From positions 310,001 to 374,000 of the forward strand of contig CAYUYJ010000001.1 of NCBI GenBank assembly GCA_964449325.1: 64,000 bases of DNA. Direction: 5' to 3'. The first letter of the stretch is position 1. The number at the start of each line of letters is the position of its first letter. The position numbers were made by a program, and so were the translations under genes. The DNA is from RGIG3002 sp964449325 (GTDB taxonomy: Bacteria; Bacillota; Clostridia; Lachnospirales; Lachnospiraceae). Of the stretch, positions 16,959 to 25,719 are shown one piece after another. The notes below the pieces were generated by a model. The model was not told where the DNA came from. It saw only the letters and a program-made list of their open reading frames with translations, and ran no database searches.

Positions 16959-17588
16959 TTATTCAGCAGCTTCAATAGAACTGATGAATTGCTCTAAAGC
17001 TGTTGCTGAATCTCCACTCAACCCTGTTGTAATAATAGAGAACATATAATTTCCAACTTTATAAGCATAATATTTCTGAGTACCTGTAACTCCGCTCGCT
17101 TCAATAGTAACGGTCATTGCCTCAAAATCCTTACCTGCAATAGATACTTTACCATCAGTAGAAGAAGATGCTGTAATCCCCATTGCAGCATACTGTGTCT
17201 CAACCTGCTCTGCAGCAGCCTTTACATAAGCAGATGCGCTAAGAACCTTACCTGTCGTTCTTGTCATGTCTTCTGCAAGAATCTGATAAGAAGAACCATC
17301 ATCTGCCATTGCTACCATTTCATAAGACATAGCTGCCATTGCTGCTTCTGCTTTATCTTCTGTTGTTACATTCTCAGCAACACTCTGGGACGCAGCCTGT
17401 AATGCTTCAATAGTAGCATCATCTGCTAAAGTGAATCCTTCCGGAACAGTTGCCTTAATTCCGATAGATGTGTTTGTATAAGTATTTCCTTCAATACTTC
17501 CCGGTTCAAAAGTAACTTTGCTTCCGCCGCAAGCTGTTAATGTAAATACCATGCTCACTGCGAGTAATAATGTCATTAACTTTTTCAT
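16959..17588 (-). CDS. Secreted lipoprotein, function unknown
   Basis: The start at 17588 (MKKLMTLLLAVSMVFTLTAC) gives a type II signal peptide with lipobox Cys at residue 20; GGAAAGG precedes it. The mature part of the 209-residue protein is rich in Ala, Thr, Glu and Ser, with no cysteine. It has repeated beta-like stretches (GKDFEAMTVTIEASGVTGTQ) and a C-terminal FISSIEAAE. I do not recognise a family; it resembles small lipoproteins of Clostridia. A perfect-hexamer promoter suggests strong expression. Surface attachment follows from the lipobox. Confidence 0.75.
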   Translation of the reverse strand: MKKLMTLLLAVSMVFTLTACGGSKVTFEPGSIEGNTYTNTSIGIKATVPEGFTLADDATIEALQAASQSVAENVTTEDKAEAAMAAMSYEMVAMADDGSSYQILAEDMTRTTGKVLSASAYVKAAAEQVETQYAAMGITASSSTDGKVSIAGKDFEAMTVTIEASGVTGTQKYYAYKVGNYMFSIITTGLSGDSATALEQFISSIEAAE

Positions 17589-17610
17589 TTGATTAATCCT
17601 TTCCATATGC

Positions 17611-17639
17611 AACACGTTGCATCTCCACCACAACGTGTT
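17611..17639. promoter_or_regulatory. Inverted repeat in lipoprotein 5' UTR
   Basis: AACACGTTG (17611-17619) and CAACGTGTT (17631-17639) form a perfect 9-pair repeat with an 11-base loop, about 20 bases before the start codon. It may be an mRNA-stabilising hairpin or an operator. Confidence 0.5.
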
Positions 17640-17672
17640 CCCCTCATTTTTCCCTTATTTCTACATTAGACC

Positions 17673-17700
17673 ATTATAGCAAAATATTTCCTTCTGTCAA
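17673..17700 (-). promoter_or_regulatory. Consensus sigma-A promoter of lipoprotein gene
   Basis: Perfect TTGACA (17700-17695) and perfect TATAAT (17678-17673) are separated by 16 bases on the minus strand. A strong constitutive promoter is expected. Confidence 0.8.
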
Positions 17701-17734
17701 ATTTTTTTATTTATTCGCTAAATTCACGCAAAAT

Positions 17735-19285
17735 TCATTCTATTTTTATTGAATTTTCGGAATGCAAAAGTCGCTCTCCCAATCCCATAATAATAAAAAT
17801 CAACGGTGTACATATTACCTGTTGGAAGCTGACCATGTTATGTATTGTATATGCAATCTGGCAAACCGCTCCAATCAGCATAATTTCGTTCTTTCTTCCG
17901 CCCTTTAGCTGCCTGCCTATAGAAGAAATGAACGTTGCGACATAAGCCACCAGCCCAAATATTCCTGTATTTACCAAAATGGTCAGCCATTCATTGTGCG
18001 CATTCGTCAACCTTGCATCGCCAAATACTTCATATAATTTCGCAGCGATTTCTGAATCTTCATACACATATCTGTAAAAACAGTCCGGCCCGATTCCTAT
18101 CAGTTTCCGGACCAACGGCATGGAAGCAAAACTTTCAATTCCTGCATACCATGTAGTTCCCCGACCGTTTCCCCAGTCTGAATCAATCACGAATTTTTCT
18201 GCCATTTGGGAGTTTTCCATACTATTCGGATGACTGCTGTAATATACTGTCAGAAGGCATATACACAATACCGTCAAAGCCGTCACCACCATTACAGCAT
18301 TCCGTATCACGAACAGCCCTGTTCCCCTCAGTTTCTTTTGTCGAATTCCAAAATGCAACATCGCGTAACAAATTACCGACACAGCAAACAGGAAAACGCC
18401 TGTCTTATATTGTGTCAGAATATCTCCCACTGCATTTTGATAATTAAAATGCACCGGAAACCGGTTTTTCAAAATGCTTAAAAGCAAAGCACTCACCGAG
18501 AACAATATGACCAGTTCAAGCCACCGCAAAATTTTCTCACTATTTTTAAATGACAAGATAAACATTGCAAAACCTAATCCGCCTAATGCCAAAAAGCCGC
18601 TGCTGCTGCCCTGTGCAATTCCGGTCATAAATCCAAGCAGCATATAACCAATGAGCGCAGCTTTTTTTATCCGATTGTTATTTCCCCAGCCGTTCCAGTA
18701 AGCCACCAATCCCACCGGAAAAAGTACTACCCAATAACTGCAAAACCAGTTAATATTTCCAAGAGTAGAAATAAAGCCCGGATTCGCCCCTTCCATCTGT
18801 AGTGGGTACACCGAAAAACGGTTTAGCAGCCCAAGTAAGAAAACTGCCGCAGATATTCCTGTTCCAATCACATACCACACTTTCACATTCTCTATGAATC
18901 GAGATACAACAAAATACACTGCCACAAACAATAACTGTGAAGCAGCGCCCATATACCAGCCTTCTGCTCCCCACAAAGCATCCTGCTTCCACTCCGTACA
19001 GACAAACGACACCAACACTGCTGCACCATATAAAAGCAGACAGATATCCGTTATCGAAAGCTTTATCCACCCTTTTCGCTTTATGCATACAAGTTGAAAT
19101 ACTACCGCCGGAAGAAGCATTCCGAAACACATCAGACTAACCACTTTGAAAAATAAAAATTTATGCGTTCCGATTTCCACATAGCCCTGCGGTGCGTAAA
19201 AAGGAAAGATTACTATCATAAAGAACAGATAAGCCTCTGTGACTGTCTGCGCATATCTCTTTACAAAATCTGACACTTTTTCCAT
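17735..19285 (-). CDS. O-antigen ligase family (Wzy_C) membrane protein
   Basis: This 516-residue polytopic membrane protein has roughly a dozen hydrophobic segments. A large extracytoplasmic loop (about residues 340-420) ends at NAHNEWLTILVNTGIFGLVAY, the typical motif of O-antigen ligase, WaaL and Wzy polymerases. Family members join or polymerise lipid-linked glycans. A Gram-positive member would act on capsule, teichuronic or other surface polymers or glycoproteins, but no sugar genes lie nearby. The start at 19285 is chosen over 19327 because GGTGG precedes it. It lies 61 bases after the MCP gene. Confidence 0.75.
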   Translation of the reverse strand: MEKVSDFVKRYAQTVTEAYLFFMIVIFPFYAPQGYVEIGTHKFLFFKVVSLMCFGMLLPAVVFQLVCIKRKGWIKLSITDICLLLYGAAVLVSFVCTEWKQDALWGAEGWYMGAASQLLFVAVYFVVSRFIENVKVWYVIGTGISAAVFLLGLLNRFSVYPLQMEGANPGFISTLGNINWFCSYWVVLFPVGLVAYWNGWGNNNRIKKAALIGYMLLGFMTGIAQGSSSGFLALGGLGFAMFILSFKNSEKILRWLELVILFSVSALLLSILKNRFPVHFNYQNAVGDILTQYKTGVFLFAVSVICYAMLHFGIRQKKLRGTGLFVIRNAVMVVTALTVLCICLLTVYYSSHPNSMENSQMAEKFVIDSDWGNGRGTTWYAGIESFASMPLVRKLIGIGPDCFYRYVYEDSEIAAKLYEVFGDARLTNAHNEWLTILVNTGIFGLVAYVATFISSIGRQLKGGRKNEIMLIGAVCQIAYTIHNMVSFQQVICTPLIFIIMGLGERLLHSENSIKIE

Positions 19286-19346
19286 TTTAGTCCACCATTC
19301 CCGCATAGGCTGTGTATCGGAACGCATAAATGATTCATTTATCGTC

Positions 19347-21362
19347 TTATACCCGGAATTTATCCGCGCTTTCTTTCAGATTTCTTACTACCTGAGTCAG
19401 TTCCTCCGCATTTTCTTTCGTCTTTGTCACATGCTTCTGTGTCGTTTCAAAGGTATCCGTAAGCTCCGTTACATTCTCCGAAATCGATGTAGTGGTTGCA
19501 GCCTGTTCTTCTGTTGTTGCTGCAAGATTTTCTACCACGTCACTCATCTGTCTGATATTGGAAAGCATGACCTCGATGTTACGATTCGTATTTTCCACTG
19601 CTTCGTAAATCAAGTCAAATTCTTTTGCTGTCCTATCCACAAGCGCTACGCTCTCATCAATTTTACCTACATTATAGCCTGTTTGCTCTACGGTTGCCAC
19701 AATAATATTCTGTACCTGCCCCAAAAGCTGTGCAATGCTGTCTGCACTCTGGGAAGAATTTTCCGCCAGATTTTTGATTTCCTGTGCCACGACAGCAAAA
19801 CCTTTTCCAACTTCTCCGGCTCTTGCCGCCTCAATCGAAGCATTCAGTGCAAGCAGATTTGTCTGTTCTGCAATATTCTGGATAATTTCCACAATATCGT
19901 TAATCTGTCTTGTCAATTCATTCGCTTCCTGTACCGTACCGGAAAGCTCGTCTATGGAAGTCTTTACTTCGTTAATTCCCTTCGTTACATTTTGGATACT
20001 GTCTAAGCCGGACTTCGCACTTTCCGCCGTGGAATCAACATTTTCTTTTACCGAATCACTGTCTTTGGTCATATCGTTTACAAGGCAGCTTAATTCTGTT
20101 GCTTTTCCGGCAACATAATCCACCGTTTCCAGCATCTGACGTACCGCTTCGGAAATATTATCCGCAGAAGCCTTATTATATTCTACATTTTCCGCTAAAG
20201 CACCTGCTGCCTCTACATTTTCCATACTGGAATGTTCCAGAACATCTACTGCCCTGCTGATGTCGCCTACCACATTCCGTATATTTCCAACGCTGTTATT
20301 GACAGAATGAATCATCTGTCCTATTTCTGTTCTGTCCTTACTGTCTATCACTCCCGTCAAATCACCGTCTGCCACTTTTCCCATAAAACTGTTGACCTGA
20401 GATACCGGTTTTAACATATGCTTAATAATCATAATCATCATAAAGAACAAAATCAGCACTGCCACAACGGCGATTCCTATATAAACATAACCGATTGTAT
20501 ACGCCGATTCCATAACCTCCCCATAAGGAGCAAAAATAACCAGTTCCCAACCCAGTGCACTGATAGATGCATTCTTTACAAGATAATCCGTTCCGTCAAT
20601 AACATACCGTTCTTTTATACTCTGTGCTTCTATGTCGTCAGCAAGTGTACTGTATGCTTCCGACAGCCGGCTTCCCAAAAGGCTCGCATCCTTTGCTGCT
20701 ATAATTTCCCTGTTCCTATTATAAATAATGGCAAAGCTGTTTTCTGTTATGTTTACATTATTTACAATGCCTGCCAAATCCGTCAGGAACAAATCACCGC
20801 CCAGCACACATTTTCCCTCCCCAATCTGCTTGGAAAGTGTAATACACATTTGTCCGCTTGTCGTATCCTTATAAACATCCGTAAACTGAATTTCCGTACT
20901 CGCCATCGCACTTTGATACCATTCCGTTGCGGTTGGATCAAAGTCAGCAGGAACAGAATCAATACAACTCGGATAAAACAAATCCTTGTTAGGATAAGCC
21001 AGATAAATACCAAACGGCATGGACTCAAACTTATCCGCCATAACCTCTGTGAATTTCTTTGCATCACCGGAATTTAAGTTTGTTACCACATAAGCACTGT
21101 TTTCCAAAAGCTGCATATTCGTATCAATCCAGTTTTCTACCTCCTGCATATAGCTTTCCGAGGATGCAGTCATCCATTCCACCGAACGGGTTTTTATACT
21201 GTTAAAAGTCATCAGAAAAGAGAATACCAGCGAACCGATTAAGATAACGCTTACTCCAATAATCAGTATACGACTTAATTTTCCGCTCAGGCTCTTAAAC
21301 TTTTTGACTTTTTCTCTTACTTCCCGCAGTTCGCTCTGCACCTTGTTTACCTTCTTCTCCAT
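19347..21362 (-). CDS. Methyl-accepting chemotaxis protein with extracellular sensor
   Basis: This 671-residue receptor starts MEKKVNKVQSELREVREKVK (AAAGGAGAGGG upstream). Membrane segment 1 is near residues 32-55, a CACHE-like extracellular domain covers about 60-300, and membrane segment 2 is near 310-332. A HAMP domain follows and then the signalling domain, whose hairpin tip reads NIAEQTNLLALNASIEAARA near residue 535. It should relay ligand binding to CheA/CheW. Residue-level ligand contacts cannot be assigned. No che genes are in the window, so it is an orphan receptor, placed after an rRNA-modification gene. Confidence 0.92.
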   Translation of the reverse strand: MEKKVNKVQSELREVREKVKKFKSLSGKLSRILIIGVSVILIGSLVFSFLMTFNSIKTRSVEWMTASSESYMQEVENWIDTNMQLLENSAYVVTNLNSGDAKKFTEVMADKFESMPFGIYLAYPNKDLFYPSCIDSVPADFDPTATEWYQSAMASTEIQFTDVYKDTTSGQMCITLSKQIGEGKCVLGGDLFLTDLAGIVNNVNITENSFAIIYNRNREIIAAKDASLLGSRLSEAYSTLADDIEAQSIKERYVIDGTDYLVKNASISALGWELVIFAPYGEVMESAYTIGYVYIGIAVVAVLILFFMMIMIIKHMLKPVSQVNSFMGKVADGDLTGVIDSKDRTEIGQMIHSVNNSVGNIRNVVGDISRAVDVLEHSSMENVEAAGALAENVEYNKASADNISEAVRQMLETVDYVAGKATELSCLVNDMTKDSDSVKENVDSTAESAKSGLDSIQNVTKGINEVKTSIDELSGTVQEANELTRQINDIVEIIQNIAEQTNLLALNASIEAARAGEVGKGFAVVAQEIKNLAENSSQSADSIAQLLGQVQNIIVATVEQTGYNVGKIDESVALVDRTAKEFDLIYEAVENTNRNIEVMLSNIRQMSDVVENLAATTEEQAATTTSISENVTELTDTFETTQKHVTKTKENAEELTQVVRNLKESADKFRV

Positions 21363-21450
21363 TGTACCCTCTCCTTTTATACATCTATAAAAACCGTATT
21401 TTTCCACAGTTTTTCCCATTATATATTTGTCTTCTCCCCACAGTATCTCC

Positions 21451-22131
21451 TTACTTCTGCAGTAAATTTTGAAAACACACACCATGTGGCTCAATTTGAA
21501 ACTCCATTATCTTTCCGGTCTTCGGATGCCTGAATGTCAGACTGCACGCACACAGGGCAACATTCCTTATCTCCAGTTCTTTAGACCTTCGTATGGACTC
21601 TTCCGTTCCGTACTTGGTGTCTCCAAGTAGCGGGAAACCAGCGTTTGCAAGCTGTACCCGTATCTGATGATGACGCCCGGTATAAAGTTTTACAGCTACA
21701 AGCGCAATCCCCTTTTCTTCTATATAAGAAAGTGTCTTCGCCGAAAGCTCTGCCCGTTTTGCCCCGGGTTCCTTTGCGTCCGCTACCTTTGACATATTCG
21801 TTTTATTGTCCTTTACTATGTAATTTTCCAACTTCGTTTCTTTAGGAAAACCTTTTCCTAAAACGATAGCAAAATACTGCTTGTTCAGAATGCCGTCTGA
21901 CAACTGTCTGCTTAATTCTTTTGCTGCAAACGGTGTCTTCGCAAATACAAGCAATCCTTCCACCGGTTGGTCCAGACGATGAACCACGCCAAGATAAGGA
22001 GAATTCCCCAGATAATTTTTTATCTCGCTGACCAAATCCTTCTGCCCGACTTTTCCGGTCTGTGTGGCAAGCCCTGCGGGCTTATGGCACACGAGAATTT
22101 CCTTATCTTCATATATAATATTCTCTTTCAT
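21451..22131 (-). CDS. RluA-family pseudouridine synthase
   Basis: This enzyme converts specific uridines of rRNA or tRNA to pseudouridine. The 226-residue protein lacks an S4 domain and is a stand-alone catalytic domain. The motif VVHRLDQPVEGLLVFAKT near residues 48-65 carries the catalytic Asp, and YTGRHHQIRVQLANAGFPLLG near 150-170 is the C-terminal signature (TGRxHQIR). Which base is modified cannot be set from the sequence. It is followed by the MCP gene at 88 bases. Confidence 0.88.
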   Translation of the reverse strand: MKENIIYEDKEILVCHKPAGLATQTGKVGQKDLVSEIKNYLGNSPYLGVVHRLDQPVEGLLVFAKTPFAAKELSRQLSDGILNKQYFAIVLGKGFPKETKLENYIVKDNKTNMSKVADAKEPGAKRAELSAKTLSYIEEKGIALVAVKLYTGRHHQIRVQLANAGFPLLGDTKYGTEESIRRSKELEIRNVALCACSLTFRHPKTGKIMEFQIEPHGVCFQNLLQK

Positions 22132-22203
22132 AAATGCCTTCCTGGTAAAACCTATATTAATGGATAGATTTTATCACTTTGAAGAAAAAGATACAACTTA
22201 TTT

Positions 22204-22893
22204 TTAAACTTTAAACCGGTAACCGACACCCCAGATGGTTTCAATATATTGTGGTTTTGCGGTATCAAATTCAATTTTTTCACGAATCTTTTTAATATGC
22301 ACCGTAACTGTAGCAATATCTCCGATGGAATCCATATCCCAGATTTCACGAAACAACTCTTCCTTCGTATAAACATGATTTGGATGCTCGGCAAGGAAGG
22401 TCAGCAAATCAAATTCCTTGGTAGTGAAATTTTTCTCTTCTCCGTTTACATAAACGCGTCTGGCAGTTTTGTCAATGCGGATTCCACGGATTTCCACAAT
22501 ATCATTTTCCTTCTGATTCGTTCCCACCAGACGGTCATATCTTGCCATATGCGCTTTAACACGCGCCACCAGTTCACTGGGACTGAACGGCTTTGTCATA
22601 TAGTCGTCTGCACCAAGTCCCAGACCGCGGATTTTGTCAATGTCATCCTTCTTTGCGGATACCATCAGAATCGGTACATTTTTTTCTTCCCGGATTTTCT
22701 TACATACCTCAAAACCGTCCATTCCCGGCAACATTAGATCCAAAATAATCAAATCAAAATCACCGCTTAATGCCGTTGCCAGTCCCACGTCTCCGGTATT
22801 TTCAATCGTAACCTCAAAATCACTCAGCTCCAGATAGTCCTTCTCTAAATCCGCAATTGCCTCTTCGTCTTCAATAATTAAAATCTTGCTCAT
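22204..22893 (-). CDS. OmpR-family response regulator
   Basis: This 229-residue regulator has a receiver domain with acidic pocket EDEE near residue 8, phospho-acceptor Asp in LIILDLMLPGMDG near residue 51 and conserved Lys in MTKPF near 103. A winged-helix DNA-binding domain follows (FTTKEFDLLTFLAEHPNHVY, then TVHIKKIREKIE and GVGYRF at the end). It should be phosphorylated by the histidine kinase encoded just upstream and bind tandem direct repeats. A 33-bp-spaced repeat pair before the kinase gene is a candidate autoregulatory site. Confidence 0.95.
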   Translation of the reverse strand: MSKILIIEDEEAIADLEKDYLELSDFEVTIENTGDVGLATALSGDFDLIILDLMLPGMDGFEVCKKIREEKNVPILMVSAKKDDIDKIRGLGLGADDYMTKPFSPSELVARVKAHMARYDRLVGTNQKENDIVEIRGIRIDKTARRVYVNGEEKNFTTKEFDLLTFLAEHPNHVYTKEELFREIWDMDSIGDIATVTVHIKKIREKIEFDTAKPQYIETIWGVGYRFKV

Positions 22894-22936
22894 AGTATGC
22901 TTCCTTTCTTACTCATTTTGTAAAACACCGTCTCTT

Positions 22937-24406
22937 TTACATTTTCTCACTCATGTATTTTCGCAGGACAAAATGCATACAGGTTCCTTCGCCCTCTTTA
23001 CTTGTTGCCCATATATATCCACCGTGGTCTTCCACGATTTTCTTAACAATAGATAAGCCGATTCCACTTCCTCCCTTTGAAGAGTTGCGGGAAGAATCCG
23101 TGCGGTAAAACCGTTCAAAAATATTTGGCAGATCCTTTGCTGCGATTCCCTTTCCGTTGTCTTCGATTTCTATCCGAATAGAATCGATTTCATCCAGTAT
23201 ACGTATATCAATTACCCCCTGCTCCTTATCCATATATTTTACGCTGTTTCCGATGATATTATTGATAACACGCTTCATCTGTTCCGGGTCTGCAATGACT
23301 ACCACATCCGGGCTGACCAGATTGGAGTAATTCAACTCAATATTCTTGGATTCCAAATCCAACCCTACCTCTTCAATACAATCCTTAAAATAATCTGCCA
23401 CATTAATCCGGTGGAAATTATACGGAATTCTGTTGGAATTGATTCCGGAATAAATGGTCAGTTCATTAATCAGCCTATCCATATCATTTGCTTTATTGTA
23501 AATTGTTCTGATATATTTATCCATTTTTTCCGGTGTATCCGCCACTCCGTCCATGATACCTTCCACATATCCCTTAATCGCTGTAATCGGAGTTTTCAAA
23601 TCATGAGATATGTTACTGATAAGTTCGCGATTCTGCTTTTCCTGCTGAACCTTTTCTTCCCCGGATTCTTTCAGTCTAAGCCGCATTTCCTCATAATTAT
23701 GATATAGTTCTGCAATCTCACCTTTTCCCGTTTCCGAGAGCCGATATTCAAAATTTCCTTCCGCAATATTCTGCATTGCCGTATTCAATTCATTAACCGG
23801 TAAAAATACTCCTTTGTGAATCCACCTTGTCAACATAATACTGGTAAACGACAAAATCAAAACAATGGCAATCAACATATCTATCAGGAGAGTCTTGGAA
23901 ATCAGACTTTTAATATGTGTCACAATAAATAGAGTGCCTTCCTCTCCGTCTGAGAAACGAAAATCAATTTGTTTTACAATCCGCTGGATATCATTGAAAT
24001 AATAAATTTTATCTCCGTGTCCGCCTTCATCATATTCCGGCAGTCTTTCAAAAATAATCTGCGCCGTTTCGTCTCCTGCAAAATATAGCCGGTTGCCTTT
24101 GCGTACAATCAGATACGAAAATTTATTCCCGATTTCTTTATTCTTTTCTTCCAGATAAGAAAGTTCCTCTGCTTTTCGTGGATTCTCCTGAAGTTCGCCC
24201 ATCATTTGTGCAAAAAGTTCTTCTGTTATCTTTCCATAGGACTGGATTCCATCCGACATCATCGTGTAATCAATTTCCGTAATGGTCAAATTCTGATTCG
24301 GATGAAACAGACAAGCACCAATAATAATAAAAGCAAGTATGGTAAGTACCAACGGCAGAATAATAATTGCCGCAAATGTTACCTGCAGCCTCGTCCTGAA
24401 TTTCAT
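22937..24406 (-). CDS. Sensor histidine kinase
   Basis: This 489-residue membrane kinase starts MKFRTRLQVTFAAIIILPLV (GGAG upstream). It has membrane segment 1 (about 8-30), an extracytoplasmic sensor (about 35-170), membrane segment 2 (about 172-195) and a HAMP domain. HisKA follows with NISHDLKTPITAIKGYVEGI (His near residue 268), then HATPase N, G1 and G2 boxes (NIIGNSVKYM, DNGKGI, GGSGIGLSIV). It forms a two-gene unit with the downstream OmpR-type regulator; kinase-first order is less usual. The signal is unknown. Confidence 0.94.
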   Translation of the reverse strand: MKFRTRLQVTFAAIIILPLVLTILAFIIIGACLFHPNQNLTITEIDYTMMSDGIQSYGKITEELFAQMMGELQENPRKAEELSYLEEKNKEIGNKFSYLIVRKGNRLYFAGDETAQIIFERLPEYDEGGHGDKIYYFNDIQRIVKQIDFRFSDGEEGTLFIVTHIKSLISKTLLIDMLIAIVLILSFTSIMLTRWIHKGVFLPVNELNTAMQNIAEGNFEYRLSETGKGEIAELYHNYEEMRLRLKESGEEKVQQEKQNRELISNISHDLKTPITAIKGYVEGIMDGVADTPEKMDKYIRTIYNKANDMDRLINELTIYSGINSNRIPYNFHRINVADYFKDCIEEVGLDLESKNIELNYSNLVSPDVVVIADPEQMKRVINNIIGNSVKYMDKEQGVIDIRILDEIDSIRIEIEDNGKGIAAKDLPNIFERFYRTDSSRNSSKGGSGIGLSIVKKIVEDHGGYIWATSKEGEGTCMHFVLRKYMSEKM

Positions 24407-24460
24407 TCGTATGCTCCGCCTTTCCCTTATAATATATGAGTATACCATATATAAGGGGTT

Positions 24461-24506
24461 TGTTTCTAAAAATAGAAAAATTTTCTTATAAAATGTTTCT
24501 AAAAAA
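24461..24506. promoter_or_regulatory. Paired direct repeats upstream of two-component genes
   Basis: TGTTTCTAAAAA occurs at 24461-24472 and again at 24494-24505, 33 bp apart (three helical turns), upstream of the kinase gene on the other strand. OmpR-type regulators bind such direct repeats, so autoregulation is inferred. Confidence 0.5.
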
Positions 24507-24552
24507 GGACTTTTTTTCCATATTTGTTTTGAGAAAAATTTTCATTAATCTG

Positions 24553-24599
24553 TTGACATCATTTCGTTTTATGATATACTAAAATCAGTAACGATTACT
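24553..24599 (+). promoter_or_regulatory. perR promoter and operator-like repeat
   Basis: TTGACA (24553-24558) and TATACT (24575-24580) are 16 bases apart. Just downstream, AGTAACGATTACT (24587-24599) is a 5-3-5 inverted repeat over the expected transcription start. A site here suits autoregulation by the Fur-family product, although it does not match the Bacillus Per box well. Confidence 0.6.
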
Positions 24600-24618
24600 A
24601 ATATCGAAAGGAGAACAT

Positions 24619-25011
24619 ATGGCACTGAAATACAGCAGACAACGAGAAGTCATAAAAGACTTTCTTATGAGCCGCAAAGATCATCCTACTGCGGATGTCG
24701 TATATATGAATGTCCGGGAACAATATCCTAATATCAGTCTTGGCACAGTATATCGCAATCTGACTTTGTTAGCTGATATCGGCGAAATACAGCGTCTGCG
24801 TGTTGGCGATGGTGTAGACCATTTTGACGCTGATGTTTCTCCTCACTACCATTTCGTATGTACGGAATGCGGCAGCGTAATCGACCTTGAAATGGACAGT
24901 ATTGACAATATTGTGGATATTGCCGGCATGAACTTCGACGGCAAAATTAAAGGTCATGTTACCTACTTCTATGGTATTTGCGGAAATTGTTCCCAAAAGA
25001 CGCAGTCTTAA
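24619..25011 (+). CDS. perR: Fur-family regulator, PerR-like
   Basis: PerR is a metal-dependent repressor inactivated by peroxide through histidine oxidation. The 130-residue protein has an N-terminal winged HTH (HPTADVVYMNVREQYPNISL, YRNLTLLADIG) and a dimerisation domain. HFDADVSPHYHF, near residues 74-85, carries the Asp and paired His of the PerR metal site. Structural zinc comes from CTEC near 88-91 and CGNC near 122-125. Adjacency to a rubrerythrin, a classical PerR target, supports PerR over Fur or Zur. The two genes are probably co-transcribed from the upstream promoter. Confidence 0.88.
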   Translation: MALKYSRQREVIKDFLMSRKDHPTADVVYMNVREQYPNISLGTVYRNLTLLADIGEIQRLRVGDGVDHFDADVSPHYHFVCTECGSVIDLEMDSIDNIVDIAGMNFDGKIKGHVTYFYGICGNCSQKTQS

Positions 25012-25100
25012 AATACCGAAAACGGAAATACTTATTTAATAACACAATCTACGGATTCCCTTAAGGTATCCTAAATTTTTAAGAAAAGGAGATTAAATCT

Positions 25101-25640
25101 ATGAAATTTGTATGTCAGGTATGTGGTTATGTTTATGAAGGTGAAGCAGCTCCGGAATTTTGTCCACAGTGTAAAGCTCCCGCTTCCAAATTTACTGCTC
25201 AGAGCGGAGAAATGACTTGGGCATCCGAACATGTTGTAGGTGTAGCACAAGGCGTAAGTGAGGATATTCTTGCTGATTTAAGAGCAAACTTCAACGGCGA
25301 ATGTACCGAAGTTGGTATGTATCTTGCAATGGCAAGAGTTGCTCACAGAGAAGGTTACCCGGAAATTGGTCTTTACTGGGAAAAAGCTGCTTGGGAAGAA
25401 GCAGAGCATGCTGCAAAATTTGCGGAATTACTTGGTGAAGTTGTTACAGATTCCACAAAGAAAAATTTGGAAATGCGTGTAGAAGCCGAAAACGGTGCTA
25501 CATTAGGAAAGACTGACCTTGCAAAACGCGCAAAGGCTGCTAACCTTGATGCTATTCATGACACCGTTCATGAAATGGCTCGTGACGAGGCTAGACACGG
25601 AAAAGCATTTGAAGGATTATTAAAGAGATACTTTGGTTAA
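25101..25640 (+). CDS. Reverse rubrerythrin (rubredoxin domain at N-terminus)
   Basis: Rubrerythrins are di-iron peroxidases that protect anaerobes, reducing hydrogen peroxide with electrons from NADH via rubredoxin-type centres. The 179-residue protein carries the rubredoxin part first (CQVCGY near residues 5-10, CPQCKAP near 21-27). A ferritin-like four-helix domain follows with EVGMYLAMAR, EEAEHAAKFAE and ARDEARHGKAFE, which supply the Glu and His di-iron ligands. This domain order is the reverse of classical rubrerythrin. It lies 89 bases after perR, behind AAGGAG. Confidence 0.93.
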   Translation: MKFVCQVCGYVYEGEAAPEFCPQCKAPASKFTAQSGEMTWASEHVVGVAQGVSEDILADLRANFNGECTEVGMYLAMARVAHREGYPEIGLYWEKAAWEEAEHAAKFAELLGEVVTDSTKKNLEMRVEAENGATLGKTDLAKRAKAANLDAIHDTVHEMARDEARHGKAFEGLLKRYFG

Positions 25641-25654
25641 TAAAAAATCATTTT

Positions 25655-25700
25655 AAGCAGAAAGGGTATGTTGGATTTCTCCACCATACCCTTTCTGCTT
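25655..25700. terminator. Bidirectional terminator between rubrerythrin and ABC gene
   Basis: A perfect 16-pair stem (25655-25670 with 25685-25700) with a 14-base loop lies between convergent genes. The minus-strand side runs into AAAATGATTTTTTA. The plus-strand side has almost no T tract. Confidence 0.6.
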
Positions 25701-25719
25701 ATTGACATCCATTCGCACT

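Noticed and set aside
19347..21494. MCP gene starting at 21494
   Set aside because: It would overlap the pseudouridine synthase gene; the ATG at 21362 has AAAGGAGAGGG upstream and the membrane segment follows at the usual distance.
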